This document shows positions 42,911-53,315 of a DNA stretch of 64,000 nt, in pieces (position 1 is the first letter of the stretch; each line of letters opens with the position of its first letter). Location: contig OZ243976.1 of the NCBI GenBank assembly GCA_965214795.1, positions 3,906,001 through 3,970,000 of the forward strand, in the 5' to 3' direction. Made by a program: the position numbers and the translations under genes. Under the pieces are notes generated by a model. It had not been told where the DNA came from. It searched no databases and worked only from the letters and a program-made list of their open reading frames with translations. Origin of the DNA: JAJDXW01 sp965214795. GTDB taxonomy: Bacteria; Pseudomonadota; Gammaproteobacteria; HK1.

Positions 42911-44365
42911 TCACGACCATCGACGCCAACGGTGGAGCTCCGTCATCAGCTCCCTCTCGATCGCCGCATGGAGGCCGTCACCGGCAAGGTTGCAATGCTC
43001 GTAGGGGTCGGATGCCAGGCAGTACAGCTCATCCAGATCCCCCATCGGATCGTGAACCAGCTTCCATTCGGCATTTCGGACCATCGACCGATCCCCTTCG
43101 GCCTCGCGGTATGCGACGGTCTTGAACAGGGCGGCATGTCCGGTCGACGGAGTCGTGCTCTCCAGTTGCTCCATGGTAAAGGCCGGCCCTTTCGCCCCGT
43201 AGAGCGAGAACCCGAAGTCACTCTCCCTCGCCCCGGGACATGGTGTCATCGGCTGTCCATCGAGACCGTCGGGGAGCGCCAGCCCCTGCAGATGGAACAG
43301 CGTGGGGACGACGTCGACGAGACTGACCGGGGAGAGCACGAGCGCGTCCCGCGGCAGAAGGTTCGGTGCCGCGACGATCATCGGAATGCGAACCAGGCAG
43401 TCGTACAGCACCCCACCCTTCGCCGCCATTTGATGCTCGCCGGCAAAATCGCCGTGGTCCGAACAGAAGACGAGGATCGTATCGTCCAGAAGGCTCGTTT
43501 CTTCCAACGTATCGAGCAGCCGACCGACCAACTCGTCAATGTGCAGTATGTTCGCATGATAGGCGGCGACGACGTTCTTCAGGTCGCCGACATGCTCGTC
43601 GGGCCAACGCATGATCCGGCTCAGAATCCGGTTGCGCATGGGAAGGTCGGCGCCTGGCACCGGACCGGGCGGCGGCAGCTCGACCCGTTGCGCCAGGGCC
43701 CGGTCGAAAAAATGCTTCGGTGTTTCGTAGGGAACGTGAGGGTCCGGCAAGGATAGCCAGAGCATGAAGGGCCGATCGTGGACCCGGCGGATATACGCGT
43801 CGGCCTGGTTGGAGAGCAGCCCGGTGCCGTAGTGGCGATGCTCGAACTCCGTGGCGGCGTAGGACGACACCCCACCTCTCGCCGGAGGCATGTCGTTCCG
43901 AACGGCGTGGGCCGCGGTCACCAGCTCTTCGGATTCGACCCAGTCCATCCCCTTCGGTGACTCCGCGTCCGGGGCGTCTTCCTTGAATCCGTAGTGCTCA
44001 ATCTCGCACCAGACATCGAAGAGGTCGTAGTCCTGCGTCTCCGCGAAACAGTGGTTCTTGCCGAGCAGCGCGAGCTCGTACCCGGATTCCTTCCACCATC
44101 TGGCCGCATGCGGCATGCCCCCGGGCATGGGTGTCCGGTTCACGGTGCAGCCGGTGCGGTGTGGATTCATCGCCGTCCACATGGCGACTCGCGCCGGCAC
44201 GCACAGCGGGTGCGGCGTCGTCGCATTCCCGTACCGCACGCCCAGCTTCGCCAGCCGCTCGAGCCCGGGAGTCACGATGCCGTGACGGCCATACAGGTGC
44301 GACGCGGTGGCCTTCATCTGGTCCACCATGACGATGATCGCGTTCGGACGGCTCTTGTCAGCCAT
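42911..44365 (-). CDS. Sulfatase-family hydrolase (type I, CxPxR)
   Basis: The 484-residue enzyme is an alkaline-phosphatase-fold sulfatase. Cys55 in LCVPAR is the residue converted to formylglycine. Metal ligands appear as IIVMVDQMK (early Asp) and FCSDHGDFAGEH. LGKNHCFAETQDYDLFDVW resembles aryl or choline sulfatases and phosphonate monoesterases. No signal peptide is visible, so it is probably cytoplasmic. ATG 44365 overlaps the IclR stop by eight bases, coupling the regulator and enzyme. Confidence 0.88.
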   Translation of the reverse strand: MADKSRPNAIIVMVDQMKATASHLYGRHGIVTPGLERLAKLGVRYGNATTPHPLCVPARVAMWTAMNPHRTGCTVNRTPMPGGMPHAARWWKESGYELALLGKNHCFAETQDYDLFDVWCEIEHYGFKEDAPDAESPKGMDWVESEELVTAAHAVRNDMPPARGGVSSYAATEFEHRHYGTGLLSNQADAYIRRVHDRPFMLWLSLPDPHVPYETPKHFFDRALAQRVELPPPGPVPGADLPMRNRILSRIMRWPDEHVGDLKNVVAAYHANILHIDELVGRLLDTLEETSLLDDTILVFCSDHGDFAGEHQMAAKGGVLYDCLVRIPMIVAAPNLLPRDALVLSPVSLVDVVPTLFHLQGLALPDGLDGQPMTPCPGARESDFGFSLYGAKGPAFTMEQLESTTPSTGHAALFKTVAYREAEGDRSMVRNAEWKLVHDPMGDLDELYCLASDPYEHCNLAGDGLHAAIERELMTELHRWRRWS

Positions 44366-45152
44366 CGGGCGCTTCATCGGAGCCGGCCACGTGGTTGCTG
44401 TACTGCCTGGATACCGTATCCGCGTGGTAGCGCAGACGCGACGCGATGTTCTCCAGGTCGGCATTCTCGCGGTGCACGTAGTGCAGGATCGGCGACGTCA
44501 TGGCCGCGATGCATTGCCGGTTGTCGAGGTCGAGCACCGGTGCCGATACGCCGGTGACGCCGACCGAGAATCCATCCTTCATCAGACTGTATCCGAGCCG
44601 CTGGATCTCCTCGATCGCGGAGCGAAATTCCCGCGTCTTCTCCGCACCTTCGGACTTCCTGACCTCGCGCACAATCGCTTCGAGCTCGTCCGGCCGCGAG
44701 AATGCGGCAATGCATCGCCCCGAGGGCGCTTGCGCCATCGGCAGTCGATGTCCGACCCGCACGGCAATGCCGACGTTGATCGGGGACTCGACCCGCATGA
44801 CGACGACGATCTCGTTGCCGGCCCGTATCGACAGATGGCAGGCGTTCCGGCACTCCCTGGCGAACTCCTCCATGGCGGGAATGGCCAGCTTCATGAGGTT
44901 CTTCTTCCGCGGCCGGTTCAAGCCGAGCTGAAAGAGCTTGTCCGACAGCAGGAAGCGATCGGACTCCGGAAGCCGGTCCACGAATCCCCGCTGTTCCAGC
45001 ACCGACAGCATCCGGAATATCTCGCCGTTCGACTTGCCGATACCCGAGGCGATCGACGTCAGATTCTCGCCTTCGTCCCGGCTGGACAGGTACTCGAGGA
45101 TGTCGAGCCCCTTCTCCAGCGCAGGGGCGGAGTACTTCGGCTTCCTATGCAT
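44358..45152 (-). CDS. IclR-family transcriptional regulator
   Basis: The 264-residue protein has an N-terminal winged helix (ALEKGLDILEYLSSRDEGEN, GKSNGEIFRMLSVLEQRGFV) and the C-terminal IclR effector domain (RNACHLSIRAGNEIVVVMRV, AQAPSGRCIAAF, GVTGVSAPVLDL). IclR proteins often repress catabolic genes until a pathway intermediate binds. It heads a regulator-sulfatase-SDR operon and is divergent from the sugar-type importer, placing it next to one of the two island operators. It is the best candidate regulator of both importer operons. Confidence 0.92.
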   Translation of the reverse strand: MHRKPKYSAPALEKGLDILEYLSSRDEGENLTSIASGIGKSNGEIFRMLSVLEQRGFVDRLPESDRFLLSDKLFQLGLNRPRKKNLMKLAIPAMEEFARECRNACHLSIRAGNEIVVVMRVESPINVGIAVRVGHRLPMAQAPSGRCIAAFSRPDELEAIVREVRKSEGAEKTREFRSAIEEIQRLGYSLMKDGFSVGVTGVSAPVLDLDNRQCIAAMTSPILHYVHRENADLENIASRLRYHADTVSRQYSNHVAGSDEAPDG

Positions 45153-45522
45153 GCGGGCTCCCAGCCGCCGCCGTTCGAAGAGGCGCGCGTTTCGTGGGAA
45201 TCACCGGCAGGCGGTCCGGACCTCGCCGGCGCTGTCGGATGATGCCGCGAAGCGGCGCCAGGGCGGTGCCGGGCCACGCGGCACCTCCCCGGTTCCCGCC
45301 GAGCCGGACCGAGTGCGTGCCGCAGCTCCGGACGGACTGTCTGCTTCCGACAGGCACCTCCTCGGTGCCCATCAGACCGGACAGATGACGTGCTACAACA
45401 CCGGACAGACTATTTGCTCCTGACAGGGGGGGTTGACAACAGCATTTCCGATCATATCATATATGAAGCCGCTTTCACATATGAACAGCGAGAGACCGAA
45501 ATCCCGAGGGTGTGGGAGGCGA
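45153..45522. promoter_or_regulatory. Divergent control region between iclR-like gene and importer
   Basis: The 370 bases hold no gene. Toward the importer there is a good sigma-70 promoter: TTGACA (45433-45438) and TATCAT (45455-45460) with a 16-base spacer. The operator overlaps its -10. Nearer iclR, ACCGGACAGA occurs twice, at 45376 and 45400, 24 bases apart, with further GACAG copies around; this could be a second control site. Confidence 0.65.
45456..45485. promoter_or_regulatory. Two-box AT-rich operator upstream of sugar-type importer
   Basis: Box 1 ATCATATATGAA and box 2 TTCACATATGAA start 18 bases apart, the same boxes and spacing as at 33918-33947. Box 1 covers the -10 hexamer of the promoter, so a bound protein would block transcription. 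The shared site links the two importer operons into one regulon. Confidence 0.75.
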
Positions 45523-46596
<1,074 letters not shown>

Positions 46597-46759
46597 TGAT
46601 GGCGCTCGACGGCCGACGGATCGAAGGACGGGCCGCTGGCGGCGGCGGCGCCGGATCCGGCCGGGCCGCGGCTGCGCTCGGCGCGGCATCCGTGCGCATC
46701 GAGGCGCCGCCGAACGAAGGCCTGCCGCCCCGCCGCGCCTGGTATCCCGGAGAGCGGAA

Positions 46760-47653
46760 ATGCTCTACCGGGTAAGGAAGGACCCGCTGTTCTTCGCGGG
46801 CCTGATATTGCCGGCGGCGCTCATCGTCGGATTCCTGATCCTGTACCCCGTCATCAACGGCGTCATCCTCAGCTTCACCGATGCCACCCCCTTGCGTCCG
46901 GGTGCGCCGAAGTACGTGGGCCTCGCCAACTACGAGTATCTGCTCGAGGACGATGTCTACTACGCTTCGGTCATCAACACCAGCTACATCGTCTTCGTCT
47001 CGTCCGCGCTGGCCGTGATCCTGGGGTTCCTGACCGCGCTGCTGCTCCACTTCGGCGTCAAGCGGCTCGCGCCGCTCTTCCGTGCACTGGTGTTCCAGGT
47101 CTGGGTGTTCCCCTGGATCTGCATCACCATCCTGTGGGGATGGATATTCAACAAGGACTACGGCCTCATCAACTACCTGCTGACGGCTTCGGGCATCACC
47201 GACAGCAACGTGGATATCCTGTTTCACGAATCGGGCGCGCAGTGGGCCATGATCGCCGGATTCACGTGGCGGTCCATTCCGTTCCTGATGGTCATCGCGC
47301 TCGCGGGCCTTCAGTCCATCTCGACGGAGATTCTGGAGGCATCGGAGCTCGACGGCGCCCGCTTCCGCAGCCGGGTCCGCCAGATCATCCTCCCCATGAT
47401 CCGCAATGTGCTGATGGTCGCGCTGCTTCTCGATGCGGTGCGCTTCTTCCAGGAGATGACGCTTCCGCTGGTTCTGACCCAGGGCGGACCGGTCAATGCC
47501 ACCATGGTGCTCAGCCTGTTCACCTATCAGCTCGCCTTCGAGAACTGGGACTTTGCCCTGGCTTCGACCGCCGGAACGCTCTGGCTGGTGTTTCTGCTCT
47601 TCGTCGCCTGGCTCCTCCTGCGCTTCGGCATCAAGACGGTGCATGCAAGATGA
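46760..47653 (+). CDS. Sugar-type ABC transporter permease 1 (UgpA/MalF family)
   Basis: The 297-residue permease has six membrane segments. It starts KDPLFFAGLILPAALIVGFL, contains SFTDATPLRPGAPKYVGLAN, and has the EAA-type loop EASELDGARFRSRVRQIILP. A family-typical LPLVLTQGGPVNAT follows. ATG 46760 follows GGAGAG. It overlaps the second permease start (ATGA). The 160 bases before it hold no gene. Confidence 0.9.
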   Translation: MLYRVRKDPLFFAGLILPAALIVGFLILYPVINGVILSFTDATPLRPGAPKYVGLANYEYLLEDDVYYASVINTSYIVFVSSALAVILGFLTALLLHFGVKRLAPLFRALVFQVWVFPWICITILWGWIFNKDYGLINYLLTASGITDSNVDILFHESGAQWAMIAGFTWRSIPFLMVIALAGLQSISTEILEASELDGARFRSRVRQIILPMIRNVLMVALLLDAVRFFQEMTLPLVLTQGGPVNATMVLSLFTYQLAFENWDFALASTAGTLWLVFLLFVAWLLLRFGIKTVHAR

Positions 47654-48501
47654 GCGCCGCGACTTCATCGCTGCTCGCCCATCGCAGGATAAATGCCCTG
47701 GCCGCCTACACGGTCGCGATCGGCGCCTTTGCGTTTCTCCTGCTTCCGATCTACTGGCTGGTCGTCACGTCGTTCAAGCCGCTCGGGAGCCTGTTCGTCG
47801 CCCCGCCGGAACTGTGGCCGCGCGAATTCACGTTCGCCAATTATGTGAATCAATTCGATCCCCGACTGCTCCGGATGTTCCAAAGCAGCCTCATCGTCAG
47901 TGGCGCGGCGGCGGTGCTGTCCACGTTTGCCGGGTCTCTGTGCGCCTACGCGATCTCGAGGTTCTACTTCCGCTTCAAGAACGCGCTGCTTCTGTTCTTT
48001 CTCGCATCGATGGCTTTCCCGCTCCCGCTGCTGATGATCACGATGTATTCGACTTTCAATCGACTCGGAATTCTGGACTCGTACTGGGCGCTGATTCTCG
48101 GAAACACGACCCTGGGCCTACCGTTGTCGGTGTGGCTGGTCACGAAGTTCATCGACCAGATTCCGGTGGACATGGAGGAAGCCGCATTGATCGACGGCGC
48201 TTCCCCGTTCTCCGTGCTGATCCACATCGTGCTGCCGATGGTTCGTCCGGGGCTCGCCGCCTCGGCCATATTCGTTTTCGTGACCTCCTGGAACGAGCTT
48301 CTGATGGGCCTCACGTTCGTCAGCTCCCCGGAGGTTCGAACGCTCCCGGCCGGGATCACGCTCGCGTTTCTCGGCGAGTTCGAAGGAGACTGGTCGGAGA
48401 TGATGGCGCTCGCCGTCATGGTCACGTTGCCGGTCTTCCTTCTGTTCATGGTCATGCAGAAATCGTTCCTGAAGGGCATGACCGCGGGAGCATTGAAGTG
48501 A
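47650..48501 (+). CDS. Sugar-type ABC transporter permease 2 (UgpE/MalG family)
   Basis: The 283-residue partner permease has six segments (INALAAYTVAIGAFAFLLLP first), the SFKPLGSLFVAPPELWP loop of the MalG family, the EAA-type loop EEAALIDGASPFSVLIHIVL, and TSWNELLMGLTFVSSPEVRT. Its start overlaps the first permease by four bases. Confidence 0.9.
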   Translation: MSAATSSLLAHRRINALAAYTVAIGAFAFLLLPIYWLVVTSFKPLGSLFVAPPELWPREFTFANYVNQFDPRLLRMFQSSLIVSGAAAVLSTFAGSLCAYAISRFYFRFKNALLLFFLASMAFPLPLLMITMYSTFNRLGILDSYWALILGNTTLGLPLSVWLVTKFIDQIPVDMEEAALIDGASPFSVLIHIVLPMVRPGLAASAIFVFVTSWNELLMGLTFVSSPEVRTLPAGITLAFLGEFEGDWSEMMALAVMVTLPVFLLFMVMQKSFLKGMTAGALK

Positions 48502-48570
48502 CAAGCGGACCATGGCCGGGGCGGGAGCGGTGCTCGGCGCCTGGGATACTGCCACAAACAGGAGACGAAA

Positions 48571-49836
48571 ATGTCGAAATACACGAAATTCATGCTTGCG
48601 GCGGCCATCACGTTCACCGCCGCTTTCGCGCACGCCGCGGACACCATCACCTACTCGGGGTGGCTTGGGACCTACGACAAGAACGCGGACCTCATCTACC
48701 AGATCCAGAGAAAGTTCAAGGAGAAGACGGGCGCCGACCTCAAGATTGTCGACACCGCCTTCGACAAGGCGCTGAACCAGGCCACGGTCACGACGATGGC
48801 CGGCAACCCGGCTGACGCCATTCATCTCATCGCGGGATGGGTGCCGGCCGTGCAGGGAATCGGAGGGTTGGAGCCGCTGAACGACTACTTCAGCGAGGAG
48901 AAGCTCGAAACGATTCCCAAGGCGCTTCGCGACGCCGTCTCGGTCGACGGGAAGCTCTACGCCCTGCCGTGGGTGCCGGGCCCGATCCATCCTCACTACA
49001 ACCGCAATCTGATGAAGCAGGCGGGGCTCGATCCCGATACGTATCCGCAGACCTGGCCGGAGCTGATGGACCTGATCAAGAAAATCTGCGCGCTGCCGGA
49101 CAGGGACGGCGGAAGGATCTACGGCGCTGCGTTGAGAACGTCGCAGAACCCGAATTCCGCCCAGTGGACGATTCCGATCATGTATGGCCACGGAGGCGAC
49201 GTTCAGCAGGATGGCGAGGTCAAGCTCGACACGCCGGAGAACCAGGCCGCCTTTGCATGGCTTCAGGAGGTGGCCGGCTCCGGCTGCACCGCCGTCGGAC
49301 ACGGGCACGCGGAATCCCGGAACGTCTTTGCCGCGGGCCGGGCCGGTGTGATCTTCGAAGGACCCTGGGGTCGGGGCCTCGTGGAGAACATGTCGGGCGG
49401 AAAGCTGACCGTGGCCCCGGATGGCGACGTCTGGGTGGCGCCCATGCCGATGGCGCCGGACGGAACCCGAAGGACGATCGGGAATCCGCACGAGATCACC
49501 ATGTCTTCCAAGTCGAAGAACAAGCCGCTGGCGGCGGCGTTTCTCGACATGCTGATCTTCGACGAGGACAATACTTCCATGTACTTCGACATCAACGGCC
49601 AGATACCCACCTCGAGCATGCCGCTGTTGAGGAAGGGGGCCGTCGGGGAAGACGCCTACAGTCAGATCTTCATCGGGTCCCTCGAGTACACCCATGACAA
49701 CCCGTGGAAGAGTCCGAAGTTCTACGCCGTCATGAGCAAGCTCGCGCCGGAGATGCAGAAGATCGTGAAGGGCGGCGACATACCTTCGGCGTTGGCCGCG
49801 GCCGACAAGTCGATCCAGCGCCTGCTGTCGCGCTAG
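48571..49836 (+). CDS. Sugar-type ABC transporter substrate-binding protein (family 1)
   Basis: The 421-residue exported protein has a signal peptide (KYTKFMLAAAITFTAAFAHA, cut before ADT) and the family-1 fold: ITYSGWLGTYDKNADLIYQI, AGNPADAIHLIAGWVPAVQG, YALPWVPGPIHPHYNRNLMK and AGRAGVIFEGPWGRGLVENM. ATG 48571 follows AGGAGA. Family 1 binders take oligosaccharides and glycerol-3-phosphate-like compounds; the ligand is unknown, but flanking sulfatases suggest a sulfated or sulfate-derived solute. Confidence 0.9.
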   Translation: MSKYTKFMLAAAITFTAAFAHAADTITYSGWLGTYDKNADLIYQIQRKFKEKTGADLKIVDTAFDKALNQATVTTMAGNPADAIHLIAGWVPAVQGIGGLEPLNDYFSEEKLETIPKALRDAVSVDGKLYALPWVPGPIHPHYNRNLMKQAGLDPDTYPQTWPELMDLIKKICALPDRDGGRIYGAALRTSQNPNSAQWTIPIMYGHGGDVQQDGEVKLDTPENQAAFAWLQEVAGSGCTAVGHGHAESRNVFAAGRAGVIFEGPWGRGLVENMSGGKLTVAPDGDVWVAPMPMAPDGTRRTIGNPHEITMSSKSKNKPLAAAFLDMLIFDEDNTSMYFDINGQIPTSSMPLLRKGAVGEDAYSQIFIGSLEYTHDNPWKSPKFYAVMSKLAPEMQKIVKGGDIPSALAAADKSIQRLLSR

Positions 49837-49849
49837 GCCGACCGACACG

Positions 49850-51331
49850 GTGAGCGGGCCGGTGAGCAAGCGAACGAATGTCCTCCTCATCGTCGCCGAC
49901 GATATGGGATACGGCGACCTGGGGGTGTTCAGCGAAGGACGCGTTCGAACCCCCCATCTGGACAGACTCGTTGCGGAAGGCGTCTGCATGCATCAGCACT
50001 ATTCGGGGTCGCCAATCTGCTCACCGGCCCGCGCCGCGCTCCTCACCGGACGCTACCCGCACCGGACCGGCGCGATCGGGCAGTTCGAAGTCTACGGTCT
50101 GGATCGTATCGCCCTGCGTGAGACGACCCTGGCGGACATGTTCAAGGCGGCCGGCTACACCACGGGCCTTGTCGGGAAGTGGCACAACGGCGCGCTCGAC
50201 CCGCGGTTCGAACCGAATGCCCGCGGGTTCGATGAGTTTGCCGGGTTCTGCGGCGGATGGTCCGACTACTACGATTGGCACCTGCAAACCAACTCCACAG
50301 TGAGCAAGGGCGACGGCACCTACCTGACGGACGTCCTGACGCTTCACGCGTGCGACTTCCTGGATCGGCATCGCGCCGGTCCGTTCTTTCTGATGCTCGC
50401 GTACAGCGCGCCGCACTCCCCGTTTCAGGCCCCCGCGCGCTTGGTCGAGCGCTACCTCGAGCGAGGCCACGACCGGATTGTCGCGACGACCTATGCCATG
50501 ATCGAGGCGATGGATTCCGGCATCGGCCAGGTTCTGGAGAGATTGGATTGCCATGGTCTCGCCGACGACACCCTGGTCATGTTCACGAGTGACAACGGGC
50601 CGGCGTTTTTCAATCCACCCTTCATGCTCGGTCCGGGCGAAAGCACGTTCAACGAACGGTTCAACGCGGGACTCCGGGGATCCAAGGGCTGGGTTTACGA
50701 AGGCGGAATCAGGGTGCCGATGATCCTGCGTCATCCCGCCCGCCTGCCTGCGAACGCCGCCAACCGCGACCTTGCCCACTTTACCGACTGGTTGCCGACG
50801 CTGGCCTCGATGTGCGGAATCGAACGTGCGGGCGCCAACGCGCTGGACGGCCATGATTTCGTTCATCAGCTTCAGGGCGAGAAACCCGAGCGCCCACCGA
50901 GGCGATTCTGGCAGTGGAATTTCTACTATCCCAGCGTGTCGACCAATGCCGCCGTCCGCGATGGCGACTGGAAGCTGGTTCGACCGATGATTGCGGGGAC
51001 GCGGTACTACCGGAATCCGGATCTCTTCGTATCCGATGAGGATGCGGCCCGAACTGCGGCGTTCATCGAAGCCGATATCAAACACAAGGAAGACCCGGCA
51101 TCCATCACCGAGCTGCTGCCCGTGCCGAACATCAAGTACCCATCCGCCGAGAAGCCGCAGCTCTTCAACCTTGCCGACGATCCTGGAGAGCAGTTCGACG
51201 TGGCCGATCGGTACCCCGAGCTGACCCGGAGGTTGCTGACCGAGCTGGAAACGTGGTTCGAGAGCGTGGAAGCGGAGCGCAGGACCATCGACGATCCGCT
51301 GCACCGGCCCGAGATCACCAGGACCGGGTGA
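49850..51331 (+). CDS. Arylsulfatase-type sulfatase
   Basis: The 493-residue enzyme shows the type I sulfatase features: metal ligands in VLLIVADDMGYGDLG, the modification motif CSPARAALLTGRYPHRTG with Cys57 as formylglycine precursor, GKWHNGALDPRFEPNARGFD and the second metal site FTSDNGPAFFN. GTG 49850 follows the binding-protein stop by 13 bases, so it belongs to the importer operon. No signal peptide is seen, suggesting that the substrate is desulfated after import. Confidence 0.9.
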   Translation: MSGPVSKRTNVLLIVADDMGYGDLGVFSEGRVRTPHLDRLVAEGVCMHQHYSGSPICSPARAALLTGRYPHRTGAIGQFEVYGLDRIALRETTLADMFKAAGYTTGLVGKWHNGALDPRFEPNARGFDEFAGFCGGWSDYYDWHLQTNSTVSKGDGTYLTDVLTLHACDFLDRHRAGPFFLMLAYSAPHSPFQAPARLVERYLERGHDRIVATTYAMIEAMDSGIGQVLERLDCHGLADDTLVMFTSDNGPAFFNPPFMLGPGESTFNERFNAGLRGSKGWVYEGGIRVPMILRHPARLPANAANRDLAHFTDWLPTLASMCGIERAGANALDGHDFVHQLQGEKPERPPRRFWQWNFYYPSVSTNAAVRDGDWKLVRPMIAGTRYYRNPDLFVSDEDAARTAAFIEADIKHKEDPASITELLPVPNIKYPSAEKPQLFNLADDPGEQFDVADRYPELTRRLLTELETWFESVEAERRTIDDPLHRPEITRTG

Positions 51332-51377
51332 CCCGACGACGTGCCGCGGTTCGTAGCGGCGCGTCCGCCTCACGTTG

Positions 51378-52184
51378 ATGGACACGGTAGAAATCCCCGG
51401 CGGACGCGCACTGGTGGGGACGAACCTCCCGGTATTCCCGAGTGACGGGGAAGGCCCGTTGCGGGAACGGACGGTTGCGCCGTTTCGCATGACGCCGACC
51501 ACCATCACGAATCGGCAGTTCGCGGCTTTCGTCGACGAAACCGGCTACCGGACCGAGGCCGAGCATTGGGGCTGGTCCTTCGTCTTCTCCGGCGCTCTCG
51601 TCCACACGAAGCAGGTCGAAGAGCGGGTCGCGGGGCTTCCTTGGTGGTGCAGGGTCCAAGGGGCCGATTGGCTGCATCCAAGGGGCCGCGGTTCCGGTAT
51701 CGCCGGCCGGGAACGCCTTCCGGTGGTGCACGTCAGCTACAACGATGCCGCCGCCTTCGCGATGTGGTGCGGCGGCCGCCTCCCGACCGAAGTGGAATGG
51801 GAGCACGCAGCGCGAGGGGGGAAGTCGGACGTGAGGTACCCCTGGGGGGACGACGAGCCGGATTCCGCCGACCCGAGGTGCCATTTCGGTCAGGCCGGCT
51901 CTCCGGAGGCGGATCCGGAGGAGGTCGGACCGGTGGCGGAAGACGCTTTCCCCGCGAATGGCTACGGTCTCTACAGCATGGTCGGCAACGTCTGGGAATG
52001 GACGTCCTCCAGCGCCGATGAGGAGTCCGGATCCGTCGGAAGCCTCGTGCCCCGCAAGACGCTCAAAGGGGGGTCCTATCTGTGCCATCCGGACTCCTGC
52101 TTCCGCTACCGAATCGCGGCGCGGATCGCCAACACCATCGACACATCGACGGGGCATACGGGGTTCCGGGTCGTGTTCTCCTGA
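51378..52184 (+). CDS. Formylglycine-generating enzyme (sulfatase maturase, SUMF1 type)
   Basis: The aerobic FGE converts the sulfatase motif cysteine to formylglycine. The 268-residue product has the FGE fold: MTPTTITNRQFAAFVDETGY, VVHVSYNDAAAFAMWCGGRL, PTEVEWEHAARGG, YPWGD and MVGNVWEWTSS. The two copper-binding cysteines needed for activity are present (Cys236 and Cys241 in GGSYLCHPDSCFRYR). It follows a sulfatase directly, so it probably matures both island sulfatases. TTG 51375 just before the ATG is a less likely start. Confidence 0.9.
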   Translation: MDTVEIPGGRALVGTNLPVFPSDGEGPLRERTVAPFRMTPTTITNRQFAAFVDETGYRTEAEHWGWSFVFSGALVHTKQVEERVAGLPWWCRVQGADWLHPRGRGSGIAGRERLPVVHVSYNDAAAFAMWCGGRLPTEVEWEHAARGGKSDVRYPWGDDEPDSADPRCHFGQAGSPEADPEEVGPVAEDAFPANGYGLYSMVGNVWEWTSSSADEESGSVGSLVPRKTLKGGSYLCHPDSCFRYRIAARIANTIDTSTGHTGFRVVFS

Positions 52185-52236
52185 CGTAAAGGGCAGGAGT
52201 TCCGGCGAATCAATCGAGCGCATCCGAGATGCTCGT

Positions 52237-52968
52237 TCACCTGAGCCGTTTGCCGAAAAGCGAAAAAATTCGTTCCCAGACTCGCTCTGCCGACGCCTTG
52301 TGGTAGCAATGGCGGGTGGGAAACGTGAATCCGTGCTCGGTGTCGGGAAAGGTCTCCAGAACCGCGCCGACGCCGTGCCGGCGACACGATTCGGCGATGG
52401 CGTGCTGATGCTCCGGAGGCGTGAGCGGGTCGCCATCCGCAAATCCGAAGTAGCAGGAAGCCTTGACGTGGCGCGTGAGCAGGTGCGCGGAGTCCGCCGA
52501 ATCCGTAACCTGGAAGCCTGCATGCAACGAGGCCATCGCGGCGATCCGCGTCGGAAACGTCCCCGCCGCGGCGTAGGCGTGCCGTCCGCCCATACAGTAG
52601 CCGATGGTCCCGATCGGTTCGCGGGCCGCCGGGTCGGCCGCGGAGAAATCGATGAGCGCCCGGGTGTCCGACAGGACCATCGAGTGAGAAAGCGCGCGAT
52701 TGAGCCGCTCCATCTCGGGGTCGGGTCCCCGCGTAGCGAGGAGCGCGGGGTCGAACGAGGGGCCCCCGTCACGGTAGAACAGGTTGGGCAGCATGACGAA
52801 GTAGCCGACGGTGCCGATGCGCCGCGCCATGTCGCGCAGTTCCTCGCGAATGCCGAGACCGTCCATGTACATGATGACCGTTGCATGCGGGGCGCCGTGT
52901 TCGGGCGCGGTAATGAAGACCGGCATCCGTCCATCCGCGGTCATCAGGTCGACGTTTCGTTCCCGCAT
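52237..52968 (-). CDS. Dienelactone hydrolase-family alpha/beta hydrolase
   Basis: The 243-residue enzyme has the DLH triad with a cysteine nucleophile: Cys125 in GYCMGG, Asp178 in FADGDPLTP and His212 in DTEHGFTF. The oxyanion region is VIMYMDGLGIREELRDMARR. DLH-type enzymes open lactones such as dienelactone and some act on other esters. It is transcribed opposite to the FGE gene, and the two converge. Confidence 0.87.
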   Translation of the reverse strand: MRERNVDLMTADGRMPVFITAPEHGAPHATVIMYMDGLGIREELRDMARRIGTVGYFVMLPNLFYRDGGPSFDPALLATRGPDPEMERLNRALSHSMVLSDTRALIDFSAADPAAREPIGTIGYCMGGRHAYAAAGTFPTRIAAMASLHAGFQVTDSADSAHLLTRHVKASCYFGFADGDPLTPPEHQHAIAESCRRHGVGAVLETFPDTEHGFTFPTRHCYHKASAERVWERIFSLFGKRLR

Positions 52969-53315
52969 TCATCGTCCCCCGTGCCGGCCGCCTTCGGTCA
53001 CATCGACCTTGATGCCATCTCGCGCGAGCCGGGGGGGGGCGCGGGTCGGCACCCGGACCGGTCGGCTCGAGCAGGCGGAGTCGAAGGGCGCGCCGGGCGC
53101 GGCGGGGCCGACCAGGTTCGGTGCATTGGGGAACTCGCTGCCGAAGCTCCCCGTGCTCCCGCCGGTGTGCTCATCGGAGAGGATGAGCCGGAGGTTCCCC
53201 GCCCTTTCCGTCTTCGCCGAATCGACGCCGTCTTCGTCGGTCCATCGGGATACCCGGTGATTCCGGCCACCGTGTGGAGAACCGGATCGACGGGGCGGTG
53301 CAGGACGAAGTACCA
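52969..53315. other. Gap between two minus-strand catabolic genes
   Basis: These 347 bases hold no gene I can support. A minus-strand frame runs through to a stop touching the hydrolase start, but its sequence shows no family motif or ribosome-binding site. It may be the decayed end of a lost gene. Confidence 0.35.
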
